Shown here: in pieces, positions 9,311 to 18,160 of the stretch
How the letters are laid out: each line of letters starts with the position of its first letter
How positions within the stretch are numbered: the first letter of the stretch is position 1
DNA from: HGM04593 sp045660825
GTDB lineage: Bacteria > Bacteroidota > Bacteroidia > Bacteroidales > Bacteroidaceae
Assembly: GCA_045660825.1 (NCBI GenBank)
Contig: JAZREN010000045.1
Location: 62,001 to 126,000, forward strand
Length of the DNA stretch: 64,000 bases
Reading direction: 5' to 3'
Notes under the pieces: generated by a model
Told to the model about the DNA's origin: nothing
Database searches by the model: none
What the model saw: the letters and a program-made list of their open reading frames with translations, nothing else
Translations under genes and position numbers: made by a program

Positions 9311-11008
9311 ATGATGGATAAATTATATAAGATAGCATTAGGATTGATTGTCTGTTTCCCGTTTGTCGCTTGTAACGATGACGAGGATAAAGGCGCAAAC
9401 TTTTCTTTGGACAAGAGTGAGATAACATTCGGAGCCGAGGGCGGTGCCGATGTGTTGCTTGTTGAGAGCAATGACAACTGGACCGTGTCGGTTTCTGAGC
9501 CCTGGTTGTCGGTTTCACCTGCTAGCGGAACAGGAAATACCGCATGTCGTGTGGTTGTGGATTCTTCACTTGTGAGCGAAATGCGTACCGCATCTGTACG
9601 CTTCACTCCTTCGGCTATACCGGCTGTGGCTGTGACCGTGAAGCAGATGGGTTATGGCAAGATTATTGTTCCCGAAAGCAGTGAGATAAGCATTGAGTCA
9701 TCGGCAAAGATGGAAGAGCGCTATTTTGAGACAACTGTTACCACAAATGTGAAATTCTCGGTAGAGATTGACCATCTTGGTGCCGAGGAGTGGTTGACAT
9801 CGGAGAGTGTCTCTGTAGAACTTGATAAGGGTGCACGTCCACGTACGGCGAAACTGCGTTTCGATTGGAAAATGAACACAGTTCCCGAGATACGTGTGGC
9901 TGAAATCAAGCTCGTTCCTCAGGGCGAGGGTGCAGAGTCGGTTGAGCCGGCAGTGATAACTGTGTGCCAGAAGCCTGCATTGAAGATTGAAGACAACCGT
10001 GCCGGTGACTCAATTGCACTTGTGGTTATGTATGAGCGCATGAACTGCTGGAGCGATGCTTGGGACACAAGCGAGAACCTGCAGTACTGGGAAGGCGTTG
10101 AACTTTGGGAGGCCAGTGACGAGGATTTGCCGGCTCCCGAGGCTGTGGGTCGTGTGCGTGCGGTGCAGTACAGCTTCCTCAATACAAAAGAGACTATTCC
10201 TTCCGAGGTTCGTCATTTGAAGTATCTTGAGTCATTGGCGATTTCAAGTAATGTAAATACAATGCTTCTCAACATTGAATTGGGTAGCGAGATTTGCGAA
10301 CTTGAGCATTTGAAATATCTGACACTCTTCTCTTATGGTATTGTTTCCTTGCCCGATGATTTCGTGAAACTTGGCAAATCTCTTGTTGCTCTTGACTTGA
10401 GCGCAAACAACTTTACCGAGATACCGGCGATACTTACACAGGAGAACTTCCCCAAGCTAAAATCGTTGAGTTTTGTGGCTTCGCGTCGTTGGAACACAAC
10501 CGATTTGCGTAAGAAGGATGAGTATGAGGATGGTCTCGGCCTGCATGTCAATGTAACCACAGACAATGCTTTCCGCCGTCTGTTGCTTTGGGAGAATCTT
10601 GAGGAACTTGCATTCTCGAACTGCTATCTCGAGGGCGTAATTCCCGATTTTACTGTCGGTCAGGAGGGAGTCGTTGCATATACACAGAAAGATGTGGACG
10701 CATGGGGCGGCGATACAATACAGTATCTTGCGGATAAAGAGATTCCAAAGATATTGCCGAATTGTACAATGCTCCGTCTTAACCTCAACTTCCTCAACGG
10801 TAACTTGCCCGATTGGTTGCTATATCACCCCCATTTCATGGATTGGGCGCCCGACCTGCTCATCTTCAACCAGCAGGAGAAGGGATTGAACTCTGCCGGC
10901 GAGGCCGTGCGTTTTGACAACGAACCCAAAACATTCGACTATTACTACGATGTATTCCCCGGAACAAGGGAAAAATATGAACTTAAGGACGAGATAACTG
11001 AGGAATGA
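9311..11008 (+). CDS. BACON-domain and leucine-rich repeat surface lipoprotein
   Basis: A 565-residue lipoprotein; the start is either of two adjacent ATGs (9311 or 9314). The lipobox gives a lipidated Cys at about residue 21 (PFVAC). Residues about 30-115 are a BACON domain (NWTVSVSEPWLSVSPASG), with a second BACON-like stretch to about 225. The C-terminal half carries leucine-rich repeats (LKYLTLFSYGIVSLPDDF, LVALDLSANNFTEIP). The stop overlaps the start of the protease gene downstream, indicating translational coupling. It probably presents a protein-binding surface; this is inference from domain content. Confidence 0.8.
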   Translation: MMDKLYKIALGLIVCFPFVACNDDEDKGANFSLDKSEITFGAEGGADVLLVESNDNWTVSVSEPWLSVSPASGTGNTACRVVVDSSLVSEMRTASVRFTPSAIPAVAVTVKQMGYGKIIVPESSEISIESSAKMEERYFETTVTTNVKFSVEIDHLGAEEWLTSESVSVELDKGARPRTAKLRFDWKMNTVPEIRVAEIKLVPQGEGAESVEPAVITVCQKPALKIEDNRAGDSIALVVMYERMNCWSDAWDTSENLQYWEGVELWEASDEDLPAPEAVGRVRAVQYSFLNTKETIPSEVRHLKYLESLAISSNVNTMLLNIELGSEICELEHLKYLTLFSYGIVSLPDDFVKLGKSLVALDLSANNFTEIPAILTQENFPKLKSLSFVASRRWNTTDLRKKDEYEDGLGLHVNVTTDNAFRRLLLWENLEELAFSNCYLEGVIPDFTVGQEGVVAYTQKDVDAWGGDTIQYLADKEIPKILPNCTMLRLNLNFLNGNLPDWLLYHPHFMDWAPDLLIFNQQEKGLNSAGEAVRFDNEPKTFDYYYDVFPGTREKYELKDEITEE

Positions 11009-13032
11009 TTATGAAAACAAGACTATTTATATACTCGGCGCTGTTTGCGTTGTCATTGTCATCATGTAACGACAACGATATGCCCGTTTTGCCCCAGGTA
11101 CCGGAATCATCTTCGTCATTGACTGTTGATGCCATAGATGGAGAGCTACTCATTAAGTTCTCTCCCGAGATGACAACTATTCTGGACAACTACTTCGTTA
11201 CCCGTGCTGCCGGTGCAGGAAAGGCTACACGTAGTGGCATTCCTTCTACCGATGAGGTGCTCGGAATCCTTGGTGCATATAGCTTTGAGCGTGTGTTCCC
11301 TGTTGATCCACGCACCGAGGAGCGTACCCGTGAGGCGGGTCTGCACCTTTGGTACAAAGTGTGCTTCGATGAGAATGTAGACTTGAATGTTGCAATAAAG
11401 GAACTTGCAAAACTTGGTGAAATATCAAAAATCCAGTGCAATAAAAGAATCTATCGCATTGACAACCGTGTGGCAAAGGAAAGCCTTCCTATGGGTGCTA
11501 CACGTGCTGCTGCTGAGTTGCCTTTTAATGATCCCGAACTCTCACTTCAGTGGGGATATATCAACAAGGGTGGCTATTCATTTGAACAGCCTTGGGCCGG
11601 AGCAATTGCAGGTTGTGATGTCGGTTGTGAGGATGCATGGCAGCTTTGTACCGGTGACAGCTCAATCATTGTGGGTGTGATGGACGAAGGTGTGCATTGG
11701 GAACACCCCGACCTCTTGGCCAACATCTGGGTAAACGAGGACGAGGAGTATGCTTCGAGCCTTGACAATGACGGCAACGGCTACAAGGGTGACCGCCATG
11801 GCTATAACTTTGCATCGGATCGTGGATATATTGCAACAACATCAACCAACGACACCGGTCACGGAACACACGTTGCAGGTACGATCGCTGCTGTGAACAA
11901 CAACGGTATCGGTGTTTCAGGTATCGCCGGTGGCGATGCAGCTGCAGGCAAGGGTGGTGTAAGAATCATGTCGTTGCAGATTTTTGACGATGCCTATGCA
12001 TCGACCGTTGCAATGGAGGCAAAGGCTTTCAAGTATGCCGCCGACAACGGTGCTGTAATCATGCAGTGCAGCTGGGGTTATAACTCGGCATATGCAAACA
12101 TCATGCAGGGATATACTCCGGGTCCTGCATCGGAGGAGGAGTGGGAGACACTCTATCCGCTTGAGAAGGAGGCTATTGACTACTTCATCCACAACGCAGG
12201 CTCGCCCAATGGCGTTATTGACGGCGGTATTGTTGTCTTTGCATCGGGTAATGAGTTTGCCGGCATGTCGGCCTATCCGGGTGCATACTCAAAATGTATC
12301 TCGGTGAGCGCTGTAGCAGCCGACTATACTCCTGCAACATATTCAAACTTCGGTGTAGAGGTTGACCTCTCGGCTCCCGGCGGCGACGGTGACTACTATG
12401 GCACTCCGGGCAGCAGCTATGACAATGGCGGTATGATATATTCCACATTGGTTGTTGAGGGTAAACCCACATACGGATATTACGAGGGTACATCAATGTC
12501 ATGCCCTCATGTATCGGGTGTCATTGCTCTTGGTCTTTCATACGCAGTTGAGCAGCGCCGTCATTTCCGCGCTCAGGAGTTCATTGACCTTGTATACAGC
12601 ACAGCAACCGACATTGACGGTTATTTCAAGGGCGAGAAGAAATCATATTACAACCACTCTTCTCCGGGTTCGGCTGCAACAAAGACCGAACTGTCACAAT
12701 ACAAGGGCAAGATGGGTCGTCTTGTGAATGCCGGTGCTTTGCTGCAGGCTGTCAAGAAAGGCGGACACGATATGAAACTCCCCAATGTATACCTTGCACC
12801 TGCCGAGAGCCAGAAGATTGACCTTTCACGTTTCTTTGTAGGTGGCGAGTCGCTTACTTACAGCGCAAAGGTTGCCGATGCAGGTGTTGCAACTGTGAGT
12901 GTTGATGGCAGTGTAATGACAGTTAATGGTGTAGCCGAAGGATTCACTACTATTGACATAACCGTTGACGGACAGCTTTATAGCGTGACTGTTACAGTGC
13001 GCAACGGTGCTAACGGAAACGGTTGGATGTAA
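11005..13032 (+). CDS. Subtilisin-like serine protease lipoprotein (peptidase family S8)
   Basis: A 675-residue secreted or surface-anchored protease. The signal peptide ends in LSLSSC with Cys21 as probable lipidated residue. An N-terminal pro-region of roughly 40-165 resembles the fervidolysin-type prodomain. The catalytic triad is intact: Asp227 (GVMDEGV), His286 (GHGTHVAGT) and Ser497 (GTSMSCPHVSG), with Asn416 (ASGNE) in the oxyanion position. A small Ig-like/BIG-like beta domain closes the protein after about residue 590. It overlaps the preceding gene by four bases. Being the only hydrolase in the susCD operon, it suggests that the locus degrades protein. Confidence 0.93.
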   Translation: MIMKTRLFIYSALFALSLSSCNDNDMPVLPQVPESSSSLTVDAIDGELLIKFSPEMTTILDNYFVTRAAGAGKATRSGIPSTDEVLGILGAYSFERVFPVDPRTEERTREAGLHLWYKVCFDENVDLNVAIKELAKLGEISKIQCNKRIYRIDNRVAKESLPMGATRAAAELPFNDPELSLQWGYINKGGYSFEQPWAGAIAGCDVGCEDAWQLCTGDSSIIVGVMDEGVHWEHPDLLANIWVNEDEEYASSLDNDGNGYKGDRHGYNFASDRGYIATTSTNDTGHGTHVAGTIAAVNNNGIGVSGIAGGDAAAGKGGVRIMSLQIFDDAYASTVAMEAKAFKYAADNGAVIMQCSWGYNSAYANIMQGYTPGPASEEEWETLYPLEKEAIDYFIHNAGSPNGVIDGGIVVFASGNEFAGMSAYPGAYSKCISVSAVAADYTPATYSNFGVEVDLSAPGGDGDYYGTPGSSYDNGGMIYSTLVVEGKPTYGYYEGTSMSCPHVSGVIALGLSYAVEQRRHFRAQEFIDLVYSTATDIDGYFKGEKKSYYNHSSPGSAATKTELSQYKGKMGRLVNAGALLQAVKKGGHDMKLPNVYLAPAESQKIDLSRFFVGGESLTYSAKVADAGVATVSVDGSVMTVNGVAEGFTTIDITVDGQLYSVTVTVRNGANGNGWM

Positions 13033-13041
13033 TTTGAAAAT

Positions 13042-13836
13042 ATGAGGACCCGAATCCTGTGTATGCTCTCTTTGCTTGTGCTTGCCGGCAATGTTATGTC
13101 GGTGGCGCAAGAGAAAAGGTTTGTGTCGCGTCAAGCTCTCGATTCACTCATGTCGCCACAGGTTATGCCAAATGGCGACGATGTGCTCCGCTTCGAGGCT
13201 TTGATGCAGGATTTTGGCGTAATATACGAGGACGGCTCTCCGTTGGCAGTAGAGTATAGCTTTGTAAATGTAAGCAGCAGGCCTGTTGCCATTACAAGGA
13301 TAATTACCAACTGCGGGTGCACCGTTGCCGAAATTGGTGACAGCCTTGTTTCTCCCGGTGAAAAGGGAGTGATAAGGATAAAATTCAACCCCCGCAGGCG
13401 CTCGGGAACTGTCGACACGAACAGTTTTGTCTATACCTCGCTGTCGGACAAGGCGCCTGTGGCAAAGCTTACCCTCTTGGGTAACGTGATTGACAATGAT
13501 GAGTGGAACCACCTTCCATGCAGCATGGGAAAACTTAAACTCAAGCGCAAGGAGGTTGTTTTTGAGCCTGTGAAGGCAGGGACTTCGCCCCAACAGCGCA
13601 TTCCCTGCGCCAATGTAGGGACTGTGCCTTTGAGACTCTCATCCGAGCTGTTGCCGGCTTTTGCCTCATTCTCGACAGAGCCTGTTGAGATAGCACCCGG
13701 TGAGGAGGGTGATATAGTAATAACAATAAATGGCGATGTGTTGCCGCCGAATGCTCCGCGTCGTTTCTACGTGGTGGTAGATGGTGTGGATGGGCGCATA
13801 TCGGACAGGACACTTAACGTGAAATTAGAAAAATGA
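13042..13836 (+). CDS. DUF1573 domain protein, exported
   Basis: A 264-residue exported protein with a signal peptide ending near VMSVAQ. Residues about 50-150 form the DUF1573 immunoglobulin-like domain with its signature around ITNCGCTVAEI and PGEKGVIRIKFNP; a second similar half follows from about residue 165. The family is common in Bacteroidota and has no firm biochemical function. The stop overlaps the next start by four bases (ATGA), so it is co-translated with the following small lipoprotein. Its place between the protease and a TlpA-like gene suggests an envelope role in this operon. Confidence 0.82.
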   Translation: MRTRILCMLSLLVLAGNVMSVAQEKRFVSRQALDSLMSPQVMPNGDDVLRFEALMQDFGVIYEDGSPLAVEYSFVNVSSRPVAITRIITNCGCTVAEIGDSLVSPGEKGVIRIKFNPRRRSGTVDTNSFVYTSLSDKAPVAKLTLLGNVIDNDEWNHLPCSMGKLKLKRKEVVFEPVKAGTSPQQRIPCANVGTVPLRLSSELLPAFASFSTEPVEIAPGEEGDIVITINGDVLPPNAPRRFYVVVDGVDGRISDRTLNVKLEK

Positions 13837-14309
13837 ATATATTTATGAAGACATTCTTGAAGACAATAGCATTTATGCTTGTTCTCACCGGAGTATTTTC
13901 CTGCTCTCCCGAGGAGGATTTGACTCCACAGTCACTTGAGGTTACTCCAAACAACATTTCGGGTGTCTGGAAACTTGCCGATGTCAATGGCGAGGTTCTC
14001 CCCGAGGGAGTATACTGCTATATTGAGTTTGTGCGCAGGGACAGGACATTTACCATGTATCAGAAGTTTGACAGCATGTATCCACGTCGCCTTACCGGTT
14101 CTTTCGAGATAACCAAAGACGACTATAAAGGATATATCCTCAGTGGAAAATATGACTACGGTGTGGGCGACTGGAACAACTCTTACATTGTAACAAGCTT
14201 GTTCGAAGAGTCAATGCTGCTCTCTGTCGAAGGTGGCGACGTGTGCAAGTATGTGCGTTGCAATGAGGTACCCACAGAGATAGTTGATTGGTTTGAGTCA
14301 GAGAATTGA
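13833..14309 (+). CDS. Small lipocalin-like lipoprotein, function unknown
   Basis: A 158-residue predicted lipoprotein; lipobox GVFSC with Cys24 when started at 13833 (a second in-frame ATG lies at 13845). The body reads like a short lipocalin-type barrel (ISGVWKLADVNG near the N-terminus, then a run of alternating strands to about residue 140), a pattern shared by several small Bacteroidales lipoproteins. No active-site motif. It overlaps the upstream gene by four bases and ends four bases before the next start, so it is part of the same operon. Function unknown. Confidence 0.7.
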   Translation: MNIFMKTFLKTIAFMLVLTGVFSCSPEEDLTPQSLEVTPNNISGVWKLADVNGEVLPEGVYCYIEFVRRDRTFTMYQKFDSMYPRRLTGSFEITKDDYKGYILSGKYDYGVGDWNNSYIVTSLFEESMLLSVEGGDVCKYVRCNEVPTEIVDWFESEN

Positions 14310-14313
14310 TGAT

Positions 14314-15444
14314 ATGAAAAGAGTATTCCTCCTTTTGTTGCTGTCTCTTGTTTTTGCATGTTCAAAAAACGGGAATACCTGTGTCATTAATGGCCGTTAT
14401 GCATCGTCTCCTGATGGTACAGTACTCTATGTGACACCAATTGACGATATCTTGTCCCCGGTAGATTCGGCTGTGATAAAGGGCGGAAAGTTCACTTTTG
14501 AACTTGATGGCACAGCGCCGACCGTGCGTTTCATATCGACACAGCAGGTGCTTGACGGCAATTTCCTGTGCGTTGAGCCCGGCGTGCTGAATGTTGATTT
14601 TTCAGGTGAACCATTCGTGTCCGGCACACCGGGCAACGAACATATTGACCGTTTCATGGCCGAGAGGAACAAGATTGTCAATTTACGTCGAATGGCGGAG
14701 CCGGGCGCTCTCGAGGCACTTTCTCTTGACGAGGGCATGTGCGACAGCATAAAGGAACTTGTAGTCATTGCCGGTGATATATTCGATTCATATGCCATCA
14801 AGGAGATAAGGGAGAATATCGATGCACATTTGGGCTACTTCTATCTGCTACAGTCGGTAGGTGTAGTCTCTTCAGCCAGGCTGTTGCCACTCTTTGACAA
14901 AGTTCCGGCTGAGTATCGCGATGGGCTCTACAATGTTATGCGCAGCAGGGTTGAAGGTGAGGTGCGTGACGCCGCAATGGCCAAGAAGTATATTGACGAT
15001 ATAGCCGTGAGCCTTGAAGCTACCGCGGTAGGTAAGAAATTCCAGAATTTTGAACTCGACAATGTCAATGGCGGAAAGGTACTGCTGTCCCATGAGGTCT
15101 TTGCGAACAAGTATACCCTTGTGCTCTTCTGGGCTACATGGCAAGATGGTGTGAGTGAGCTGTTGACCGTGTTGTCAAAGGCATATGACAAGCATAGAGC
15201 CGCGGGCTTGCAGGTTGTTGGTGTGTCGCTCGACGGCAGTGTTGAGGCCTGTAAAGAACTTGTGGACAAACTGAATGTCAATTGGCTCCAATTGTGCAAC
15301 CCCGCAGGTGGCAGTGCCGAGGTGGCTGCTGCTTATGGCATAACCGATTTACCTACAGCTATACTTGTGAACAACAGAGGCACTATTATTGCACGCATGT
15401 CGACATTAGACGACGTGTTGAAGAAATTTGAAGAGCTGTTTTGA
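14314..15444 (+). CDS. TlpA-like thioredoxin-fold lipoprotein lacking CXXC
   Basis: A 376-residue lipoprotein started at the ATG at 14314 (lipobox VFACS, Cys16); an upstream frame extension overlaps the preceding gene. Residues about 20-120 match the DUF4369 N-terminal domain that precedes TlpA/ResA-like thioredoxin folds in Bacteroidota, and residues about 245-376 are the thioredoxin-like domain (LVLFWATW, VVGVSLDG, ITDLPTAILVNNRG). The active-site CXXC is absent: the positions are occupied by Gln277 and Val280 (WQDGV). It therefore cannot act as a dithiol oxidoreductase and may serve in binding or chaperoning. It is the last gene of the susCD operon. Confidence 0.85.
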   Translation: MKRVFLLLLLSLVFACSKNGNTCVINGRYASSPDGTVLYVTPIDDILSPVDSAVIKGGKFTFELDGTAPTVRFISTQQVLDGNFLCVEPGVLNVDFSGEPFVSGTPGNEHIDRFMAERNKIVNLRRMAEPGALEALSLDEGMCDSIKELVVIAGDIFDSYAIKEIRENIDAHLGYFYLLQSVGVVSSARLLPLFDKVPAEYRDGLYNVMRSRVEGEVRDAAMAKKYIDDIAVSLEATAVGKKFQNFELDNVNGGKVLLSHEVFANKYTLVLFWATWQDGVSELLTVLSKAYDKHRAAGLQVVGVSLDGSVEACKELVDKLNVNWLQLCNPAGGSAEVAAAYGITDLPTAILVNNRGTIIARMSTLDDVLKKFEELF

Positions 15445-15530
15445 CACTCTGTCATGCTGCCAAAAGCGTATGCCTCAGGCGCTATATGCAAAAAAAATGC
15501 AAAAAAACGGTGACTTTTAAACAAAATCGT

Positions 15531-15538
15531 TATCTTTG
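15531..15538 (+). promoter_or_regulatory. Bacteroidota-type -7 box upstream of rho
   Basis: The octamer TATCTTTG matches the TAnnTTTG -7 consensus of the Bacteroidota primary sigma factor. No good -33 TTTG is found at the usual 19-21 base spacing. It would start transcription near 15545 and give rho a leader of over 100 bases, which includes a 7-bp hairpin (arms 15551-15557 and 15567-15573). Confidence 0.55.
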
Positions 15539-15660
15539 CATTACAAATAGTGCAGGACATTCGTGCTCCTGCAGTTTCAATCAACTAAATATATCTTTTT
15601 TAGATTTTCATTTTGTGGGCTTTACCCATTATCGTGCGGGTAAGCATCATCATCTAATTT

Positions 15661-17649
15661 ATGTATCATATAGAACAATTAAGAAGCAAGGAGATTGCCG
15701 ATTTGCAATCCATTGCTCAGGATTTGGGAATTAAAGGAATCAAGTCGCTCGACAGGGATTCTTTGATTTATCGTATCCTTGATGGCCAGGCCATGCAGAA
15801 TAGCAAAAGTGGTGCGCCGGCAGTTGTGAAGGAGGAGAACAGGATGAATCGTCGCGAGCATCGTCGCAATCGCATACATTCTGATGCTCCAAGCAAGGTT
15901 TATACTGCAACAGGGGAAAATGCCGTAAAGGTTGAGAAGAACGAGCCTAAGAAGCAGAAACCCGAGCAGGAGCCTGTAAAGACTCCCGAAAAGAACGTCG
16001 CTCCGGCTGTCGTAGAGGTGATTGTTGTACAGTCTCAACAACCTCAGGTGGTGGTTGAACCAAAACCAGCAAACGAGGAGGCTGCTCCAAAGCAGAAGAA
16101 GCGTGGCCGTAAAAAGAATAACGCAGTTGAGCTGTCCGCAGGAGAGCCTGCCGGTCAAGTTGCAGCAGAACCGGTAGTCCCGGAGGTGGCAACAGCTACA
16201 GAACCGGTGGCCGACAATACAGTGAACAATGAAAATGCTCCAAAGAAGCGTGGCCGTAAGCCAAAGAACAAGGCTGCCGAACAGCCTGTCGAGGCTGTAG
16301 AGGCGCCTGTTGCTGAACTTGCAAACCAGCCTGTAGCCGAGGACGAGGGCGAGGCATTCGTGGCTATAGAAGATTTGCCCAGCGACCCGGCTGAACTGCC
16401 AGTCGAGCTTACCGGTAAGTTCGAGAAGAACAACAAGGAAAACAGAAGGAACGACAAGAAACATAACCAGAACAACGAGCGTCGTGAGCAACTGCAGCCC
16501 GAGGAGCAGCCTGCTCAAAAACAGTATGATTTTGCCGATGTGTTGCGTGTTGAAGGTGTGCTTGAGATAATGCCCGACAATTACGGTTTCCTGCGCTCAT
16601 CCGATTACAACTATCTTGCATCGCCCGACGATGTATATGTTTCGCAGTCGCAGATAAAGCTCTATGGCCTGAAGACCGGTGATGTTGTCGAGGGTATAAT
16701 CCGCCCTGCGTCGGCCGGTGAAAAATATTTTCCACTTGTAAAGGTTAACCGCATCAATGGCCTTGCGCCCGAACTAGTGCGCGACCGTGTATCGTTCGAG
16801 AACCTCACTCCACTGTTCCCCGATGAGAAATTCACCCTCTGCGCAGGCAGCTATGACAACCTCTCGGCTCGTGTCGTGGATCTTTTCTCGCCAATCGGCA
16901 AGGGACAGCGCGGTCTCATTGTGGCACAGCCCAAGACCGGTAAGACAATGCTCTTGAAGGATATTGCCAACGCCATTGCAGCCAACCACCCCGAGGCTTA
17001 TATGATTATGCTGCTCATTGACGAGCGCCCCGAGGAGGTTACCGACATGGCTCGCAGTGTAAATGCCGAGGTCATTGCCTCTACATTCGACGAGCCAGCC
17101 GAGCGTCACGTGAAGATTGCAGGTATTGTGCTTGAACGTGCAAAGAGAATGGTTGAGTGCGGACACGACGTGGTCATTTTCCTTGACTCAATCACACGCC
17201 TTGCGCGTGCCTATAATACCGTTTCTCCCGCATCGGGCAAGGTGCTCTCGGGTGGTGTCGATGCTAATGCGCTGCACAAGCCCAAGCGCTTCTTCGGTGC
17301 TGCACGTAACATTGAGAACGGTGGCTCGCTCACCATCATTGCAACAGCCCTCATTGATACAGGTTCAAAGATGGACGAGGTCATCTTTGAGGAGTTCAAG
17401 GGTACCGGTAACATGGAACTTCAACTCGACCGCTCGCTTGCAAACAAACGCATATTCCCAGCTGTGAACATCATTGCATCGTCGACCCGCCGCGATGACC
17501 TGTTGCTCGAGCGCCAGACACTCGATCGTATGTGGATACTACGCAAGTACCTCTCGGATATGACCCCGATAGAGGCTATGGAGTTTGTCAAGGACAGATT
17601 GGAAAGGACTAAGGACAACGATGAGTTCCTGTTGAGCATGAACTCGTAA
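15661..17649 (+). CDS. rho: Transcription termination factor Rho
   Basis: A 662-residue hexameric RNA helicase that terminates transcription. The N-terminal 45 residues form the Rho N-helix domain (RSKEIADLQSIAQDLGI). Residues about 60-285 are a low-complexity insertion rich in Lys, Glu, Pro and Ala with repeated KKRGRK-type basic patches, as in other Bacteroidota Rho proteins. The RNA-binding cold-shock-like domain follows (EGVLEIMPDNYGFLRS), then the ATPase with Walker A at 422-429 (AQPKTGKT), Walker B (VVIFLDSITRLARAYN) and the Q/R-loop region (SGGVDANALHKPKRFFGAARN). It is monocistronic, bounded by its own -7 box and a strong hairpin. Confidence 0.97.
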   Translation: MYHIEQLRSKEIADLQSIAQDLGIKGIKSLDRDSLIYRILDGQAMQNSKSGAPAVVKEENRMNRREHRRNRIHSDAPSKVYTATGENAVKVEKNEPKKQKPEQEPVKTPEKNVAPAVVEVIVVQSQQPQVVVEPKPANEEAAPKQKKRGRKKNNAVELSAGEPAGQVAAEPVVPEVATATEPVADNTVNNENAPKKRGRKPKNKAAEQPVEAVEAPVAELANQPVAEDEGEAFVAIEDLPSDPAELPVELTGKFEKNNKENRRNDKKHNQNNERREQLQPEEQPAQKQYDFADVLRVEGVLEIMPDNYGFLRSSDYNYLASPDDVYVSQSQIKLYGLKTGDVVEGIIRPASAGEKYFPLVKVNRINGLAPELVRDRVSFENLTPLFPDEKFTLCAGSYDNLSARVVDLFSPIGKGQRGLIVAQPKTGKTMLLKDIANAIAANHPEAYMIMLLIDERPEEVTDMARSVNAEVIASTFDEPAERHVKIAGIVLERAKRMVECGHDVVIFLDSITRLARAYNTVSPASGKVLSGGVDANALHKPKRFFGAARNIENGGSLTIIATALIDTGSKMDEVIFEEFKGTGNMELQLDRSLANKRIFPAVNIIASSTRRDDLLLERQTLDRMWILRKYLSDMTPIEAMEFVKDRLERTKDNDEFLLSMNS

Positions 17650-17660
17650 GATAATGATTT

Positions 17661-17703
17661 TTAGCAAGCTGGGGGCAACCGACGGTTGCCCCCAGCTTGC
17701 TAA
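17661..17703 (+). terminator. Perfect 20-bp terminator hairpin after rho
   Basis: Left arm 17661-17680 and right arm 17684-17703 are perfect reverse complements separated by the triloop GAC. The stem has a GC-rich core next to the loop (GGGGGCAACC). A T-rich stretch follows (TCAAATTTGTCTCTTT). It would end the rho transcript and isolate the island that follows. Confidence 0.85.
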
Positions 17704-17794
17704 TCAAATTTGTCTCTTTAGGAATGTTTTTAGAGAATTTGTATGCCAACTGTATACAATTTTTGACACAAATGCTGATTGTTTGATATATTTT

Positions 17795-17824
17795 TTTGTG
17801 TTTTACAAAAAATATGTAAATTAG
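17795..17824 (+). promoter_or_regulatory. Weak candidate promoter for the RiPP island
   Basis: TTTG at 17795-17798, an 18-base spacer, then TAAATTAG at 17817-17824, one mismatch from TAnnTTTG and one base short of the usual spacing. It is the best match upstream of the precursor gene that I found. Start of transcription would be near 17832. Confidence 0.3.
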
Positions 17825-17845
17825 CGCACCATAACATCGTTTTTA

Positions 17846-17938
17846 ATGCGTTCTTATCAAGTCGTTCCTTATGTGTGGCAGATTAAGCAATGTTATTACT
17901 ATGATTGGGAGAAATATAGCCGGTATCTGATTGGCTAA
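17846..17938 (+). CDS. Possible 30-residue aromatic-rich peptide
   Basis: ATG at 17846 opens a frame of 30 codons ending at TAA 17936-17938. The product has six Tyr and two Trp (for example QCYYYDWEKYSRY). It sits just after the candidate promoter and 94 bases before the precursor gene. It has no recognisable ribosome binding site and no family I know. It could be a second substrate or a leader peptide, or a chance frame. Confidence 0.25.
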   Translation: MRSYQVVPYVWQIKQCYYYDWEKYSRYLIG

Positions 17939-18032
17939 ATCTTTATGTAGTTTTAGAATAAGGCAATTAAAAATATAGGCGGAATCCGAAAAGCCTTAAT
18001 AGAGTAGGAATAATATTTAATATCTTGATGAC

Positions 18033-18152
18033 ATGAAAGCTATTAATTTTCAGGTTGTAGCAGCTGCTCAGGAGGCTAATTCTGTATTTGGTTACAGCAA
18101 TTTCAGCGAGAGTGGTCCATGTGACATGTGTTGGGGTGACCTCAGCCTTTAA
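18033..18152 (+). CDS. Candidate RiPP precursor peptide (39 residues)
   Basis: ATG at 18033 opens 39 codons ending in TAA at 18150-18152. The N-terminal part (MKAINFQVVAAAQEANSV) looks like a short helical leader. The C-terminal part holds GPCDMCWGDLSL, with Cys30, Asp31, Cys33, Trp34 and Asp36-Leu37. Both cysteines and all Asp residues lie in the last ten positions, the profile of a core peptide. It stands directly before a radical SAM/SPASM gene, separated by a hairpin, and heads a run of modification and peptidase genes. I recognise no named precursor family. It is too short for routine gene calling. The precursor role is inferred from size, composition and position. Confidence 0.75.
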   Translation: MKAINFQVVAAAQEANSVFGYSNFSESGPCDMCWGDLSL

Positions 18153-18160
18153 CTAAAAAA

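Larger units (their letters stand above)
17704..18032. other. AT-rich intergenic leader before the RiPP island
   Basis: About 330 bases without a secure gene. It holds a weak candidate promoter (17795-17824) and a 30-codon open frame (17846-17938) described separately. No tRNA, integrase or direct repeat that would mark an insertion site is visible. The start of the precursor gene at 18033 has no clear Shine-Dalgarno sequence, which is usual in Bacteroidota. Confidence 0.6.

Noticed and set aside
15679..16518. 279-codon open frame on the minus strand inside rho
   Set aside because: Antisense of the low-complexity Lys/Glu/Pro insertion of Rho; hydrophobic Leu/Val-rich product is an artefact of AAG/GAG/GTT codon bias.
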